Shown here one piece after another: positions 1-8,882 of a DNA stretch of 64,000 nt. The stretch covers positions 11,575-75,574 of the forward strand of contig JBIQMS010000019.1 of NCBI GenBank assembly GCA_044463125.1, written 5' to 3'. The stretch is from CAYMZZ01 sp044463125. GTDB lineage: Bacteria; Bacteroidota; Bacteroidia; Chitinophagales; Chitinophagaceae. The position numbers were made by a program, and so were the translations under genes. The number at the start of each line of letters is the position of its first letter. Position 1 is the first letter of the stretch. The notes under the pieces were generated by a model. The model was not told the DNA's origin. It made no database searches and was given only the letters and a program-made list of their open reading frames with translations.

Positions 1-1676
1 AACCGCAACTGCAGGCTTTTTTGGCCATTCCATTCATTGACTTCCAGTTTGAAAGCCACATCCACCGGCTCCTGGCCCTGCAAGAGGGTTAGGTATTCGC
101 CCATGCCAAAGCCAATACCGGAAAATACCAACTGGTCCTGGCGGAGCGATACTTTCAGGTGTTGCTCTTTCAGTATTCGCGAATAGCCGGTATCCCTTAC
201 TCCACGCACCAGCAGGGTGGGGCGGTCATTTTCAGGCCCAAAGGGTTCCATCTGGTTCAGAATATCGTAGAATTTCCAGGTCAGGTCGGTAAAGCGAACT
301 TCCGCATCAATCACCACTTCGGGTATCAGCAATTCCGGGTCGATGCTGGCAGCGACAACCGATTCAAATTTTTCCCGAAAGGCATCCACCTGGTTCAACT
401 CCAGTGTCATCCCCGCCGCGGCGAAATGGCCGCCATAGCCTAGCAGATGTTCCCGACAGGCATGAATGGCTTCGTATAAATTAAACCCGGGCACGCTGCG
501 TGCACTGCCTGCCGCGTATTCACCCGATTTTGTCAACACAATGGTGGGCCGGTAATACTGTTCTATCACCCGCGACGCTACGATGCCCACCACCCCTTTG
601 TGCCAATGGGGTTGAAAGAGTACGGTCGATTTGTTGTTCAGCCAGTCTTCCCTGTCGCGAATCATTTCAAGTGCCTCGCGGGTGATAGTGGCATCGGCTT
701 CCTTACGATCGCTATTATCCTGGTTCAATTGTTCCGCATAGCTAATTGCTTCTTCCGCGCTTTCCGCAATAAAGAGTCGAACGGCTTTGCTTGCATCATC
801 CATACGACCGGCCGCGTTTACACGCGGAGCGATCATGAATACCAGGTTGTGAATATGATAGGGGGGCTTTATGCCACTCAACTGCCCCAGCGCATGAATG
901 CCATAATTGGGCTGTTTATTGGCCTTTTGTAATCCCAAATAAGCAAGCGTCCGGTTCTCGCCCGTAATGGGAACAATATCGGCGGCAATGGCGGTGGCGA
1001 CAAGGTCGAGGTATTGCTGCCAGGAATCATCTGGTAACGAAAAATGTTTGGCCAGCGCCATCATCAGTTTGAGTCCAACGCCGCATCCACACAACTCTTT
1101 AAAGGGATAAGCACAATCCGGTTGTTTGGGATTCAATATCGCCACAGCAGGGGGCAGTTGTTCGTCGGGCAGGTGGTGATCGCATACCACAAAGTCGATT
1201 CCCAACTCCGCGGCATAGCTGATGAGGTCGAAGCTTTTGATGCCACAATCGAGAGATACAATCAAATGGAATCCCTCGGCTTTGGCAAAGTCAATTCCCG
1301 CCTTGCTCACCCCATATCCTTCGCGATAGCGATGGGGAATGTAAAAGTCAACTGAAGAATAAATATTTCGCAGAAAGGAATAGAAACTTGCCACGGCCGT
1401 GGTGCCGTCCACGTCATAATCGCCATACACCAGAATTTTTTCACCGGATTCAATGGCGGCCGCAATCCTTTCCACGGCTTTGGCCATGTCCTTCATCAAC
1501 CAGGGGTCATGAAGCTGCGAAAGGGAGGGACGGAAATATTGAAAGGCTTTGTCGTAATCGTCAATTCCACGTTGCACCAGTATCTGGCAAAGAACAGGGT
1601 TGATGCCCAATGTCGACTGCAACAATTTCGTCTTCTCCTTATCGGCACTTAAAACACGCCATCTCTTCTCCGTCAT
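1..1676 (-). CDS. recJ: Single-stranded-DNA-specific exonuclease RecJ (C-terminus cut by window edge)
   Basis: RecJ degrades single-stranded DNA 5' to 3' in recombination and repair. The reading frame is open from an ATG at 1676 to the left window edge, about 558 codons, so only a short C-terminal part is missing. Visible signatures are the DHH-family motif VYGDYDVDGTTA near residue 90, the catalytic DHH in VVCDHHLPDE, the DHHA1 motif GYGGHFAAAGM, and APRVNAAGRM in the core. The start gives MTEKRWRVL, which fits bacterial RecJ N-termini. The polyprenyl synthetase gene lies 81 bp upstream on the same strand, so the two may be cotranscribed. Nothing is odd apart from the truncation by the window. 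Confidence 0.95.
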   Translation of the reverse strand, partial: MTEKRWRVLSADKEKTKLLQSTLGINPVLCQILVQRGIDDYDKAFQYFRPSLSQLHDPWLMKDMAKAVERIAAAIESGEKILVYGDYDVDGTTAVASFYSFLRNIYSSVDFYIPHRYREGYGVSKAGIDFAKAEGFHLIVSLDCGIKSFDLISYAAELGIDFVVCDHHLPDEQLPPAVAILNPKQPDCAYPFKELCGCGVGLKLMMALAKHFSLPDDSWQQYLDLVATAIAADIVPITGENRTLAYLGLQKANKQPNYGIHALGQLSGIKPPYHIHNLVFMIAPRVNAAGRMDDASKAVRLFIAESAEEAISYAEQLNQDNSDRKEADATITREALEMIRDREDWLNNKSTVLFQPHWHKGVVGIVASRVIEQYYRPTIVLTKSGEYAAGSARSVPGFNLYEAIHACREHLLGYGGHFAAAGMTLELNQVDAFREKFESVVAASIDPELLIPEVVIDAEVRFTDLTWKFYDILNQMEPFGPENDRPTLLVRGVRDTGYSRILKEQHLKVSLRQDQLVFSGIGFGMGEYLTLLQGQEPVDVAFKLEVNEWNGQKSLQLR

Positions 1677-1757
1677 AAGCTCATTGGATTTTTGGAATCA
1701 GGAATGAGCATTTGCATGTCGATTTCTCCGGACATGCCACCCTATTCCGTAATCGGT

Positions 1758-2720
1758 CTAATATTTTCGCTCGGTCACATAGCGTACCAGGTCTTCCAGT
1801 CCCTGGCGGATATCGTTTTCCGGAAATTGGTGAAGAATACGGATCGCCTCTTCTTTATATTCATTCATGCGCTTTGTGGCATAGTCAATGCCGCCTGTTT
1901 GCTTCACCTGCTCTATCACCCAATCCACTTTTTTCCGATCCTTGTTGTTGTGTTTTACAACATTTATAATTTGTCGTTTACTACTCCGGTCCACCGTGTT
2001 CAAGGTATAGATCAGGGGTAGTGTCAGTTTTTTTTCTTTGATGTCATTTCCGGTAGGCTTCCCCACATTGTCGCTGGAATAATCGAAAAGATCGTCTTTT
2101 ATCTGGAAAGCGATACCGGCTTTTTCCCCAAACTGGCGCATTTTTTCGGTTATTTCGTCGTTATTTGACGAGGACCAGGCGCCGGCCGCGCAGGCGGAGG
2201 CAAGGAGGGATGCCGTTTTGTTGCGAATAATTTCGAAGTACACTTCTTCCTGCAGGTTGAGGGAACGCGACTTCTCGAGCTGCAATAATTCGCCTTCACT
2301 CATTTTTCGTACGGCATCGGAAAGGATATGCAAAATCCGGTAATCGTTATTATCCAGGGAAAGGAGCAGACCCTTGGCCAGAAGGTAGTCGCCAATCAAC
2401 ACATTGGCTTTGGCCTTCCAAAGTGCATAAGCCGAGAAAAATCCCCTGCGCTCCATGCTGTCGTCCACCACATCATCATGCACCAGGGTAGCCGTATGCA
2501 GCAATTCCACCAGCGAAGCGGCGCGGTAGCTGGGGTCGGTAACCGGGCCAAAAAGCCGTGCCGAAAGCAGCACGAACATGGGACGGAGCTGCTTGCCTTT
2601 TCGCTTGACAATGAAGCGCATAATTCGATCAAGCAGGGGCGTTTGACTACGCGCGGCCTCCCGGAAACGGGATTCAAACTCTTTTAACTCCTGCTCGATA
2701 AGATGGACGGGAAGCTTCAT
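1758..2720 (-). CDS. Trans-isoprenyl diphosphate synthase (polyprenyl synthetase family)
   Basis: This is a 320-residue all-helical prenyltransferase of the IspB/HepT type. It adds isopentenyl units to an allylic diphosphate, probably making the side chain of menaquinone. The first aspartate-rich motif, DDVVD, lies at residues 82-86 in LVHDDVVDD; the second, DDLFD, lies at 209-213 and is followed by the conserved GKPTGNDIKEKKLTLP. KGKQLRPMFV at 41-50 is the conserved substrate-binding region. The length is normal for the family. The exact chain length of the product cannot be read from sequence, so no symbol is given; ispB is the closest common name. recJ follows 81 bp downstream on the same strand. 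Confidence 0.92.
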   Translation of the reverse strand: MKLPVHLIEQELKEFESRFREAARSQTPLLDRIMRFIVKRKGKQLRPMFVLLSARLFGPVTDPSYRAASLVELLHTATLVHDDVVDDSMERRGFFSAYALWKAKANVLIGDYLLAKGLLLSLDNNDYRILHILSDAVRKMSEGELLQLEKSRSLNLQEEVYFEIIRNKTASLLASACAAGAWSSSNNDEITEKMRQFGEKAGIAFQIKDDLFDYSSDNVGKPTGNDIKEKKLTLPLIYTLNTVDRSSKRQIINVVKHNNKDRKKVDWVIEQVKQTGGIDYATKRMNEYKEEAIRILHQFPENDIRQGLEDLVRYVTERKY

Positions 2721-2837
2721 AAAGGCGGCAATTTACGCCGCAAAAACGGATTGCCCGCGAAAGCATCAAAATCACGGATTTTTTCGACTAAGTAATTGAA
2801 AAATAACAGCAATACGGACGAATAAATTTCACAAAAA

Positions 2838-2868
2838 TTTGGTATTTATGGCGCAAAGCCTATTTTTG
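2838..2868 (+). promoter_or_regulatory. Bacteroidota-type promoter for the OmpA-family gene
   Basis: TTTG at 2838-2841 is followed after exactly 19 bp by TATTTTTG at 2861-2868. This matches the known Bacteroidota consensus (TTTG, 19-20 bp, TAnnTTTG). The predicted start of transcription near 2874 gives a leader of about 40 bases before the ATG at 2914. Confidence 0.7.
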
Positions 2869-2913
2869 CCAATTATTAGGACATTGTTTTTCGTCAAATC
2901 TTAATCCTCAGTT

Positions 2914-4557
2914 ATGGTAAGCAAAAAGTTCATGTTATTGGCAGTTTTTTTCTGCCTGATGGCATCATACGGCTTAGCCCAGGTGAAAACGGGTGGCAGT
3001 TATGATCCTTCAGATTCTTCTGTAGTTACTCCGAAGCGGATGCCTCAGCATACCGAGTTCCTGAATGGAACTTATAACTTCCCCGCCAAACCCCGCAATC
3101 AGTGGGAAATTGGTGCTAAACTTGGCGCTTTCACCATCAGTGGCGACGTGCCTGCCGTTTTCCCTACACTGGGATGGGGCCTGCATGTTAGAAAAGCTTT
3201 CGGTTATGTATTCTCTATGCGTTTGGAATACATGAACGGAACAGGCAAAGGTTTGGCCTGGCGCAAAACTGAAAACATCAACAAGAACACGCCCTGGATG
3301 ACCGCTGGCTACGTGGATCCTTATGCTGGTGGTGATGCGGTTTTCCTGAACTATAAGTCGAATGTACAGGACCTGTCGCTGCAAGGTATTATCACACTCA
3401 ACAACGTGCGTTTCCACAAAGCAAAAACCGGCTTTAATGTATATGCTATCGCCGGTATCGGTGGTACTATCTACGACACCAAGCTGGATATCCTCGACGG
3501 CAACGGCAACCCTTACAATTTTGCCAGCATTCCTCAGGGTATTTACAAAGACCGCAAAGACACACGTAACGCGATCAAAGATCTGCTGGATGGCGAATAC
3601 GAAACAGACGCGCAAAACCATGGTGACCGTCGTCCCAAGCTGTTTGGCCGCACTTTCAAGCCCAGCGGTACTGTAGGTCTGGGTATGGCTTTCAAACTCA
3701 GCAACCGTTTCAACCTGGCTATTGAAGATCGTATCACTATCGTGAAAGACGATCTGCTCGATGGTCAGCAGTGGCAGGAACATCCCGGTGGTAACGCCGC
3801 GCTGTCCCCCGACTATGATTCTTATAACTTCCTTTCAGTAGGTATCAACTATAACCTGGGTGCCAAGTCTGTTGAGCCCCTGTGGTGGCTGAACCCGCTG
3901 GATTACGCTTACAGCGAAATCCGCAACCCCCGCCTGATGAAGCTGCCCAAGCCCGTGCTTGACGACAGCGATGGCGATGGTGTTACCGACCAGTTCGATC
4001 TGGAGCAAACGCCCGCTGGTGCGCCTGTTGATACACGTGGTGTAAGCCGCGATACCGATGGCGACGGAGTACCTGACTATAAAGACAAGGAACTGATTAC
4101 ACCTACTCAGTGTCAGCCTGTTGATGCCGACGGTGTTGGTAAGTGCCCCTGCCCGGATGAGTCTTGCTTCGAAGGTTTGGTGAAGCCCATTGATTGTGCT
4201 ACCAAACTCGGACCTCTGCCCAGCGTTACTTTCCGCAACAACAGCAATGCGCTGACTGATGACGCGAAAGCAGTACTGGCAACCGTAGCCAGCCGCATGC
4301 GCAACAATCCTGAGTGCCGCGTGGTAGTGGTAGGTTACTGCTCCAGCAACAAGAAAGAGCAGCAACTGAGCTGGGATCATGTAAACAAAGTGATCTCTTA
4401 CCTGGTAGAAGAGCAAGGTGTGAGCGCTGACCGCTTCATCTTCAACTACGGTAACGAAGGTGGCGATTGCAACACAGTTGACCTGCGTGGTGCCAACGAA
4501 GGAGAAGACGGACCCAATACCGTTGCTCCCCCGCACCCCAACCTGCGCAAGAAATAA
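2914..4557 (+). CDS. OmpA-family outer membrane protein with thrombospondin type-3 repeats
   Basis: This 547-residue protein has a signal peptide (MVSKKFMLLAVFFCLMASYG, cleavage near LAQ). A beta-barrel-like region follows to about residue 340. Calcium-binding type-3 repeats occupy about 350-392, with DSDGDGVTD and DTDGDGVPD, and an OmpA C-terminal peptidoglycan-binding domain lies at about 440-535. It probably links the outer membrane to the wall, like the abundant OmpA proteins of gliding Bacteroidota. The codon choice looks like that of a highly expressed gene, and it has a strong promoter and its own terminator, so it is probably monocistronic. A Cys-rich linker (CPCPDESC) sits just before the OmpA domain. 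Confidence 0.92.
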   Translation: MVSKKFMLLAVFFCLMASYGLAQVKTGGSYDPSDSSVVTPKRMPQHTEFLNGTYNFPAKPRNQWEIGAKLGAFTISGDVPAVFPTLGWGLHVRKAFGYVFSMRLEYMNGTGKGLAWRKTENINKNTPWMTAGYVDPYAGGDAVFLNYKSNVQDLSLQGIITLNNVRFHKAKTGFNVYAIAGIGGTIYDTKLDILDGNGNPYNFASIPQGIYKDRKDTRNAIKDLLDGEYETDAQNHGDRRPKLFGRTFKPSGTVGLGMAFKLSNRFNLAIEDRITIVKDDLLDGQQWQEHPGGNAALSPDYDSYNFLSVGINYNLGAKSVEPLWWLNPLDYAYSEIRNPRLMKLPKPVLDDSDGDGVTDQFDLEQTPAGAPVDTRGVSRDTDGDGVPDYKDKELITPTQCQPVDADGVGKCPCPDESCFEGLVKPIDCATKLGPLPSVTFRNNSNALTDDAKAVLATVASRMRNNPECRVVVVGYCSSNKKEQQLSWDHVNKVISYLVEEQGVSADRFIFNYGNEGGDCNTVDLRGANEGEDGPNTVAPPHPNLRKK

Positions 4558-4578
4558 GCTTTTTGCTAGCATAAAAAA

Positions 4579-4606
4579 AAACCCGGCCAGTGGCCGGGTT
4601 TTTTAG
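4579..4606 (+). terminator. Rho-independent terminator after the OmpA-family gene
   Basis: The arms AAACCCGGCC and GGCCGGGTTT enclose a 3-base loop (AGT). The hairpin is flanked by A-rich and T-rich runs, so it could work in both directions. It begins 22 bp after the stop codon at 4557. Confidence 0.85.
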
Positions 4607-4900
4607 TTTAAAGTTTAGGGTTTAAGGTTTAAGGTTTCAAACTCTGTCACGCCCTGATCAAAGGGCGGCACTTTTTCGGAAATCATATATCTGTGTTCAT
4701 CTGCGGAAAAATCTGCGAAAATCTGCGGGAAATGCTTTGGCTCATCAAACAGTCTCAGAGTTCAGAGGAGTTTTCCCGCAGATTTTCGCAGATTTTTCCG
4801 CTGATGTACGCAGATTTTTTTCTTAAATAAGTTCTAAACCTTAAACCCAAACGTAATACGTATAACGTAATACGTAATACGTAATACGTAAAACATTTCA
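4605..4900. repeat. Nested giant palindrome of heptad and CTGCG repeats
   Basis: This non-coding gap contains three nested repeat types. GTTTAAR-type heptamers at 4605-4640 face CTAAACCTTAAACCC at about 4832-4847. Inside them is a CTGCG-rich inverted repeat: the left arm at 4699-4730 and the right arm at 4774-4806 match at about 31 of 32 positions. Outside, at 4848-4895, are GTAATAC heptamers. No gene is seen. Related repeats recur at 9.6, 10.4, 24.9 and 27.2-28.0 kb. Confidence 0.85.
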
Positions 4901-4963
4901 CAATACTTTATCTTTCCCCCCTTGGCCACTGAAGATTTTTCCCTAAGTTTTGCCCCAAACCAT

Positions 4964-4971
4964 TAACTTTG
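4964..4971 (+). promoter_or_regulatory. -7 element TAACTTTG before bamD
   Basis: TAACTTTG matches the Bacteroidota -7 consensus TAnnTTTG and lies 9 bp before the ATG at 4981. No clear -33 TTTG is present at the usual distance. Its position argues against the upstream in-frame TTG at 4969 as the bamD start, since that codon lies inside the promoter. Confidence 0.5.
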
Positions 4972-4980
4972 CACACCTTT

Positions 4981-5799
4981 ATGCGTTTTATACCCTTTTT
5001 CCTGGTCTTGCTGATATTGTCTGCCTGCGGCGGAAAAAGTATCAATAAGATTCTGAAAAGTCCCGATCCCGAATACAAGCTGCGCATGGCCGAGAAGTAT
5101 TATGTGGATAAGAAGTATAATAAGGCGCAGATTTTGTATGAGGATGTGATGCCTTTTTACAAGGCGCGGCCTGAGTTTCAGGATATCTATTATAAATATG
5201 CCTATTGTGCATATAATCAAAAGGATTACCTGAATGCGGAAAACCTCTTCAAGACCTTTTTGGAGATTTTCCCCAACAGTCCCAAGGCCGAGGAAGTGGA
5301 CTATATGCGGGCTTATTGCTTTTATAAGCAGTCGCCCAAAGCCGAGCTCGATCAAACCAATACCATCAAGGCTATTGGCATGATGCAGGTTTATATCAAC
5401 ACGCACCCGGGCTCGGAAAGAAATGCACAGGCCCAGGAGATCATTGATGATCTACGGGGCAAGCTGGAACTGAAAGATTTCAAAAGCGCCCAGTTGTATT
5501 ACGATATGGGTCAGTTCAGGGCGGCCGGCGTGGCATTCAGCTCCCTGCTCAATGGCTATCCGGATTCAGACCGGGCCGATGAGTATAAGATGATGATCAT
5601 CCGCTCCTATTACCGCTTTGCGGAAATGAGTATCGATGAAAAAAAGATTGAACGATTTGAAGAAGTGATTGATCAGTGCCAGGAGTTCAAGGACCGGTTT
5701 CCCGAAAGTAAACTGGCGGGTGAAGTGGACAATTTCAGAGAATTATCGCAAACGAATATTAAAAACATACGGAATGAGCAAGCTAAGACGGCAGCTTAG
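4981..5799 (+). CDS. bamD: Outer membrane assembly lipoprotein BamD
   Basis: BamD is a lipoprotein of the BAM complex that folds beta-barrels into the outer membrane. The ATG at 4981 gives MRFIPFFLVLLILSACGGK, a lipoprotein signal with the lipid-modified Cys at residue 16. TPR-like helical repeats fill the rest, for example YNKAQILYEDVMPFY, YLNAENLFKTFLEIFPNSP and FRAAGVAFSSLLNGYPDSD, which is the standard BamD layout. The length of 272 residues is normal. Its 3' end overlaps rpoZ by 26 bp, so the two are translationally coupled. Confidence 0.93.
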   Translation: MRFIPFFLVLLILSACGGKSINKILKSPDPEYKLRMAEKYYVDKKYNKAQILYEDVMPFYKARPEFQDIYYKYAYCAYNQKDYLNAENLFKTFLEIFPNSPKAEEVDYMRAYCFYKQSPKAELDQTNTIKAIGMMQVYINTHPGSERNAQAQEIIDDLRGKLELKDFKSAQLYYDMGQFRAAGVAFSSLLNGYPDSDRADEYKMMIIRSYYRFAEMSIDEKKIERFEEVIDQCQEFKDRFPESKLAGEVDNFRELSQTNIKNIRNEQAKTAA

Positions 5800-6115
5800 T
5801 GCTGGCATCACCAACAATGTGGAAACCAAAAGTCTGGAAGACTTGCGCAAACGCACCGGTAATCTTTATGAATCGATTGCCGTGATAGCCAAGCGCGCCA
5901 ACCAGATCAATATTTCCCTGAAAGAGGAACTCCACAACAAACTGGATGAGTTTGCCAGCCACACCGACAGTCTCGAAGAAATCCACGAAAATAAGGAGCA
6001 GATCGAGATCTCGCGTGCCTATGAGCGTATGCCCAACCCCGCCCTGCTGGCTACACAGGAGTTTATGGAAGACAAGGTTTATTTCCGTAAGGGAGAAGAC
6101 CAGCTTTTCGATTAA
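5774..6115 (+). CDS. rpoZ: DNA-directed RNA polymerase omega subunit
   Basis: This 113-residue protein matches the Bacteroidota form of RpoZ, the small subunit that helps assemble RNA polymerase around beta'. Diagnostic stretches are NLYESIAVIAKRANQI near the N-terminus, where other RpoZ proteins have the beta'-contacting helix, and NPALLATQEFMEDKVYFRK near the C-terminus. The chosen ATG at 5774 gives MSKLRRQLSAG and overlaps the end of bamD by 26 bp. A strong terminator follows at 6145. The bamD-rpoZ-coaBC order is a recurrent Bacteroidota arrangement. Confidence 0.92.
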   Translation: MSKLRRQLSAGITNNVETKSLEDLRKRTGNLYESIAVIAKRANQINISLKEELHNKLDEFASHTDSLEEIHENKEQIEISRAYERMPNPALLATQEFMEDKVYFRKGEDQLFD

Positions 6116-6144
6116 TTCCCGACCCAGCAACAGCAACTTATCAG

Positions 6145-6176
6145 GCGACCGGTTATTCCGGTCGCTTTTCGTTTTT
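6145..6176 (+). terminator. Rho-independent terminator after rpoZ
   Basis: GCGACCGG at 6145-6152 pairs with CCGGTCGC at 6158-6165 across a TTATT loop, followed by TTTTCGTTTTT. It lies 29 bp after the rpoZ stop and separates bamD-rpoZ from coaBC. Confidence 0.85.
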
Positions 6177-6201
6177 GTAACCGGCTTCATCAATTAAATG
6201 G

Positions 6202-6209
6202 TATTTTTG
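6202..6209 (+). promoter_or_regulatory. -7 element TATTTTTG before coaBC
   Basis: TATTTTTG lies 7 bp before the coaBC ATG at 6217. The nearest upstream TTTG (6174-6177) is 24 bp away, longer than the usual 19-20, so the -33 half is weak. Confidence 0.4.
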
Positions 6210-6216
6210 AACAGCT

Positions 6217-7413
6217 ATGCTGAAGGGCAAAAAAATAGTGCTGGGCATTACGGGAAGTATTGCCGCCTACAAGTCCATATTCCTGTTGCGGCTTCTCATA
6301 AAAGAAGGCGCTTTGGTGAAAGTGATACTCACTCCTGCTGCCCGCGATTTCGTTTCGCCACTAACCCTGTCAACCCTGAGCAAAGAACCCGTGCTTTCCG
6401 AGCTTTTTGACGAGCAAAGCTGGGCCAATCATGTAATGCTGGGCCGCTGGGCCGACCTGATGCTGATAGCCCCTGCCAGTTGCAACAGCATCGCCAAAAT
6501 GGCCAATGCTGTTTGCGACAACCTCCTGATGGCTACTTATCTTTCCGCAACCTGTCCGGTATGGGTAGCACCGGCCATGGATGAGGATATGTGGCGGCAC
6601 CCCGCCACCCGCGAAAATCTGCGGAAAATAGCTTCCTATGGTCATAAGGTATTGCCGGTGGAGCAGGGCGAGCTGGCCAGTGGCCTCTATGGTGACGGAC
6701 GCATGGCCGAGCCACACGCGATACTGCAAATGTTGCAGGCTTTCTTTACCTCATCCGCACAGCTCAAAGGGCGTAAAGCCCTTGTGACCGCCGGGCCCAC
6801 ATACGAAGCTATTGATCCGGTTCGTTTTATAGGGAATCATTCCTCCGGCAAAATGGGGATAGCCCTGGCTAAGGAATTGCAGGCACGTGGAGCGGAAGTA
6901 ACCCTGGTGATAGGTCCCAGTAGCGTAGCTTTTGACGAAACAGGCCTGCATTTGCGACGTGTGATTTCGGCTGAAGAAATGCTGCAAGCCTGCCAGGAGG
7001 TTTTTGCTGAAATGGACCTGGCCATCATGTCGGCGGCTGTGGCGGATTATACACCCATAGTGAAAGCGAAACAAAAGATTAAGAAAGGCGATGATGGTAT
7101 GCAACTGGAATTGAAACGCACCACCGATATTCTCAAAACCCTGGGTACCCTGAAAAGAAAAGAGCAGGTGCTGATAGGCTTTGCGCTGGAAACCGAAAAT
7201 GAACTGGCGCACGCGAAAGAGAAGCTGGAAAAAAAGAACGCGGATATCATCGTGCTCAATTCACTGAACGATGCCGGTGCAGGCTTTGCCCTGGATACCA
7301 ATCGCATCAGCATCCTGCATCGCGATGGGCAGGTGCGCGAATTTGAAACAAAGCCAAAGGAACAGGTGGCGAAAGACATCATTGATACCCTTATCGAAAA
7401 ATATTATGCGTAA
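6217..7413 (+). CDS. coaBC: Bifunctional phosphopantothenoylcysteine decarboxylase/phosphopantothenate-cysteine ligase
   Basis: CoaBC performs two consecutive steps of coenzyme A synthesis: joining cysteine to 4'-phosphopantothenate, then decarboxylating the product with FMN. The CoaC half (residues 1 to about 180) shows GITGSIAAYK, the active-site His in NHVMLGRW, APAMDEDMW, and GLYGDGRMAEP. The CoaB half begins near residue 185 with VTAGPTYEAIDPVRFIGNHS and SGKMG, and carries SAAVADYTP. The length of 398 residues is normal. E. coli CoaC has a Cys before the GRM motif where this protein has Ser (LASGLYG); I believe this is common in Bacteroidota, but did not check. The gene overlaps the next by 8 bp. 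Confidence 0.95.
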   Translation: MLKGKKIVLGITGSIAAYKSIFLLRLLIKEGALVKVILTPAARDFVSPLTLSTLSKEPVLSELFDEQSWANHVMLGRWADLMLIAPASCNSIAKMANAVCDNLLMATYLSATCPVWVAPAMDEDMWRHPATRENLRKIASYGHKVLPVEQGELASGLYGDGRMAEPHAILQMLQAFFTSSAQLKGRKALVTAGPTYEAIDPVRFIGNHSSGKMGIALAKELQARGAEVTLVIGPSSVAFDETGLHLRRVISAEEMLQACQEVFAEMDLAIMSAAVADYTPIVKAKQKIKKGDDGMQLELKRTTDILKTLGTLKRKEQVLIGFALETENELAHAKEKLEKKNADIIVLNSLNDAGAGFALDTNRISILHRDGQVREFETKPKEQVAKDIIDTLIEKYYA

Positions 7414-8320
7414 ACTGATTTTCATTTTTCTCCTGGGTGTATCGGGCATGGCCAATGCCCAGGAAATACAGGCGCGCTTTACGGTCATCACCAGCCGCAT
7501 CAGCACGGAAGTGAATAAGAACGTATTCCAAACCCTGCAGACCACGCTCACCAATTTTGTCAACAACCGCAAATGGACCCGCGACGATTTTTTGCCCAAT
7601 GAAAAGATCCGTTGCAATTTTTTGCTGAATATTGAGCAGGATCTGGGCGATAATGTTTTTCGGGGCCGGCTTACCGTGCAGGCGGCACGCCCCATCTACA
7701 ATAGCAATTACGACTCACCAATTATCAACTATATCGATAATGATGTAGTATTTCGCTACCAGGAGTTTCAGCCCATTGAGTTCAATGAAAACCGCGTGCA
7801 GGGCAATGACCCGGCTGCTGCCAACCTGCCGGCCATACTCGCTTATTACGTGAATTTGATCCTGGGCTTCGACTATGCTTCCTTCTCGCTTCGTGGTGGC
7901 GATCCCTATTTCCAGAAGGCATGGAATATTGTGAACAACGCGCCGGAGAGCCGCGACATAACCGGTTGGAAATCTTTCGAGAGCCTGCGCAACCGCTACT
8001 GGCTGGCCGAAAACCTGAACAATAATCGCTTTGCGCAGATTCATGATGCGGTGTACGCTTATTACCGCTCAGGCATGGATGTTTTTTACGACAATGAGGA
8101 AGAGGGTCGCGCCGGGATTATCAACTGTTTGAATTTCCTGAATAATATCAACAAGGAGAATCCCAATTCCATGATTCTGCAGTTTTTTTTCCAGGGAAAA
8201 AGTAATGAACTGGTGAGGGTTTTCAGTAAAGCCAATGCCGATTTGCGGACAAGGGCGCGCGAGTTGCTGGCCCGGGTGGATATTACCAATGCCAATACAT
8301 ACAATAAGGAATTGAAATGA
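7406..8320 (+). CDS. DUF4835 family exported protein
   Basis: This 304-residue protein has a signal peptide (MRKLIFIFLLGVSGMANAQE) and matches the Bacteroidota-only DUF4835 family, whose function is unknown. Typical family stretches are the early FTVITSRISTEVNKNVFQTL, FLPNEKIRCNFLLNI, and YYVNLILGFDYASFSLRGGD. I chose the ATG at 7406, which overlaps the coaBC stop by 8 bp, because it starts the signal peptide; the longer in-frame extension from 7271 lies wholly within coaBC. It overlaps the next gene by ATGA. The coaBC-DUF4835-DUF4296 order is conserved in this phylum as far as I know, suggesting an envelope or biofilm-related role that is not established. Confidence 0.88.
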   Translation: MRKLIFIFLLGVSGMANAQEIQARFTVITSRISTEVNKNVFQTLQTTLTNFVNNRKWTRDDFLPNEKIRCNFLLNIEQDLGDNVFRGRLTVQAARPIYNSNYDSPIINYIDNDVVFRYQEFQPIEFNENRVQGNDPAAANLPAILAYYVNLILGFDYASFSLRGGDPYFQKAWNIVNNAPESRDITGWKSFESLRNRYWLAENLNNNRFAQIHDAVYAYYRSGMDVFYDNEEEGRAGIINCLNFLNNINKENPNSMILQFFFQGKSNELVRVFSKANADLRTRARELLARVDITNANTYNKELK

Positions 8321-8811
8321 GGATATTGATCTTTATCGCTGCGTGGATGTTGGGCCTCGCTTCCTGCTCCAGCCGGCAGGTGCCGGATGATGTGCTGGAA
8401 CCTGAAAAGATGGAAGCGGTGGTTTGGGATATGATTCAAACCGGCGAATTCTTAAATGGTTTTGTGCTGTTTCGCGATACCTTTTTTAATAATGTGCAGG
8501 AGAGCCGGCGCTGGTACGATAAAGTGTATGAACTGCACCAGATAAGCCAGGAAGATTTCATACGCAGCTACGAGTACTATAAGAATCATCCCAAACTCAT
8601 GAAAAGGGTTTTTGATTCGCTGGCGGTTTACGAAGATAAGAGCTACCTGGCCACGGATAGCGCCACCCAGCGCCCGGCGGTTGATACATTTGGCCAGAAA
8701 CAACCCCCAGCCGTTGAGGTAAATATCAATCCATCAACGGAGAAGGTACTGACTGTTGATACGGCTATGCTCAATAAGCGCCGCAAGCAAAGAAACCTGC
8801 AGGCGCAGTAG
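8317..8811 (+). CDS. DUF4296 family lipoprotein
   Basis: This 164-residue protein has a lipoprotein signal (MRILIFIAAWMLGLASCSS, Cys after LAS). The domain that follows fits DUF4296: a short helical region with VPDDVLEPEKMEAVVWDMI, followed by FRDTFFNNV and ISQEDFIRSYEYYKNHP. The last 45 residues are low-complexity and basic. Its start overlaps the stop of the DUF4835 gene as ATGA, so the two are translationally coupled. Function is unknown. Confidence 0.85.
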   Translation: MRILIFIAAWMLGLASCSSRQVPDDVLEPEKMEAVVWDMIQTGEFLNGFVLFRDTFFNNVQESRRWYDKVYELHQISQEDFIRSYEYYKNHPKLMKRVFDSLAVYEDKSYLATDSATQRPAVDTFGQKQPPAVEVNINPSTEKVLTVDTAMLNKRRKQRNLQAQ

Positions 8812-8882
8812 GAACCCATACTCTCAGCCAGAAGGCGCTGGAACAGGGAATGAAATAAATTGCAAAAGAAAATTGTAGCCAT

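Noticed and set aside
3010..3783. 257-codon minus-strand frame opposite the OmpA-family gene
   Set aside because: It lies wholly inside a well-supported gene, lacks a recognisable domain, and arises from the codon pattern of the plus strand.
4605..4640. Telomere-like TTTAGGG repeats
   Set aside because: Only isolated units match; the tract is a mixed heptad repeat in the middle of a bacterial chromosome.
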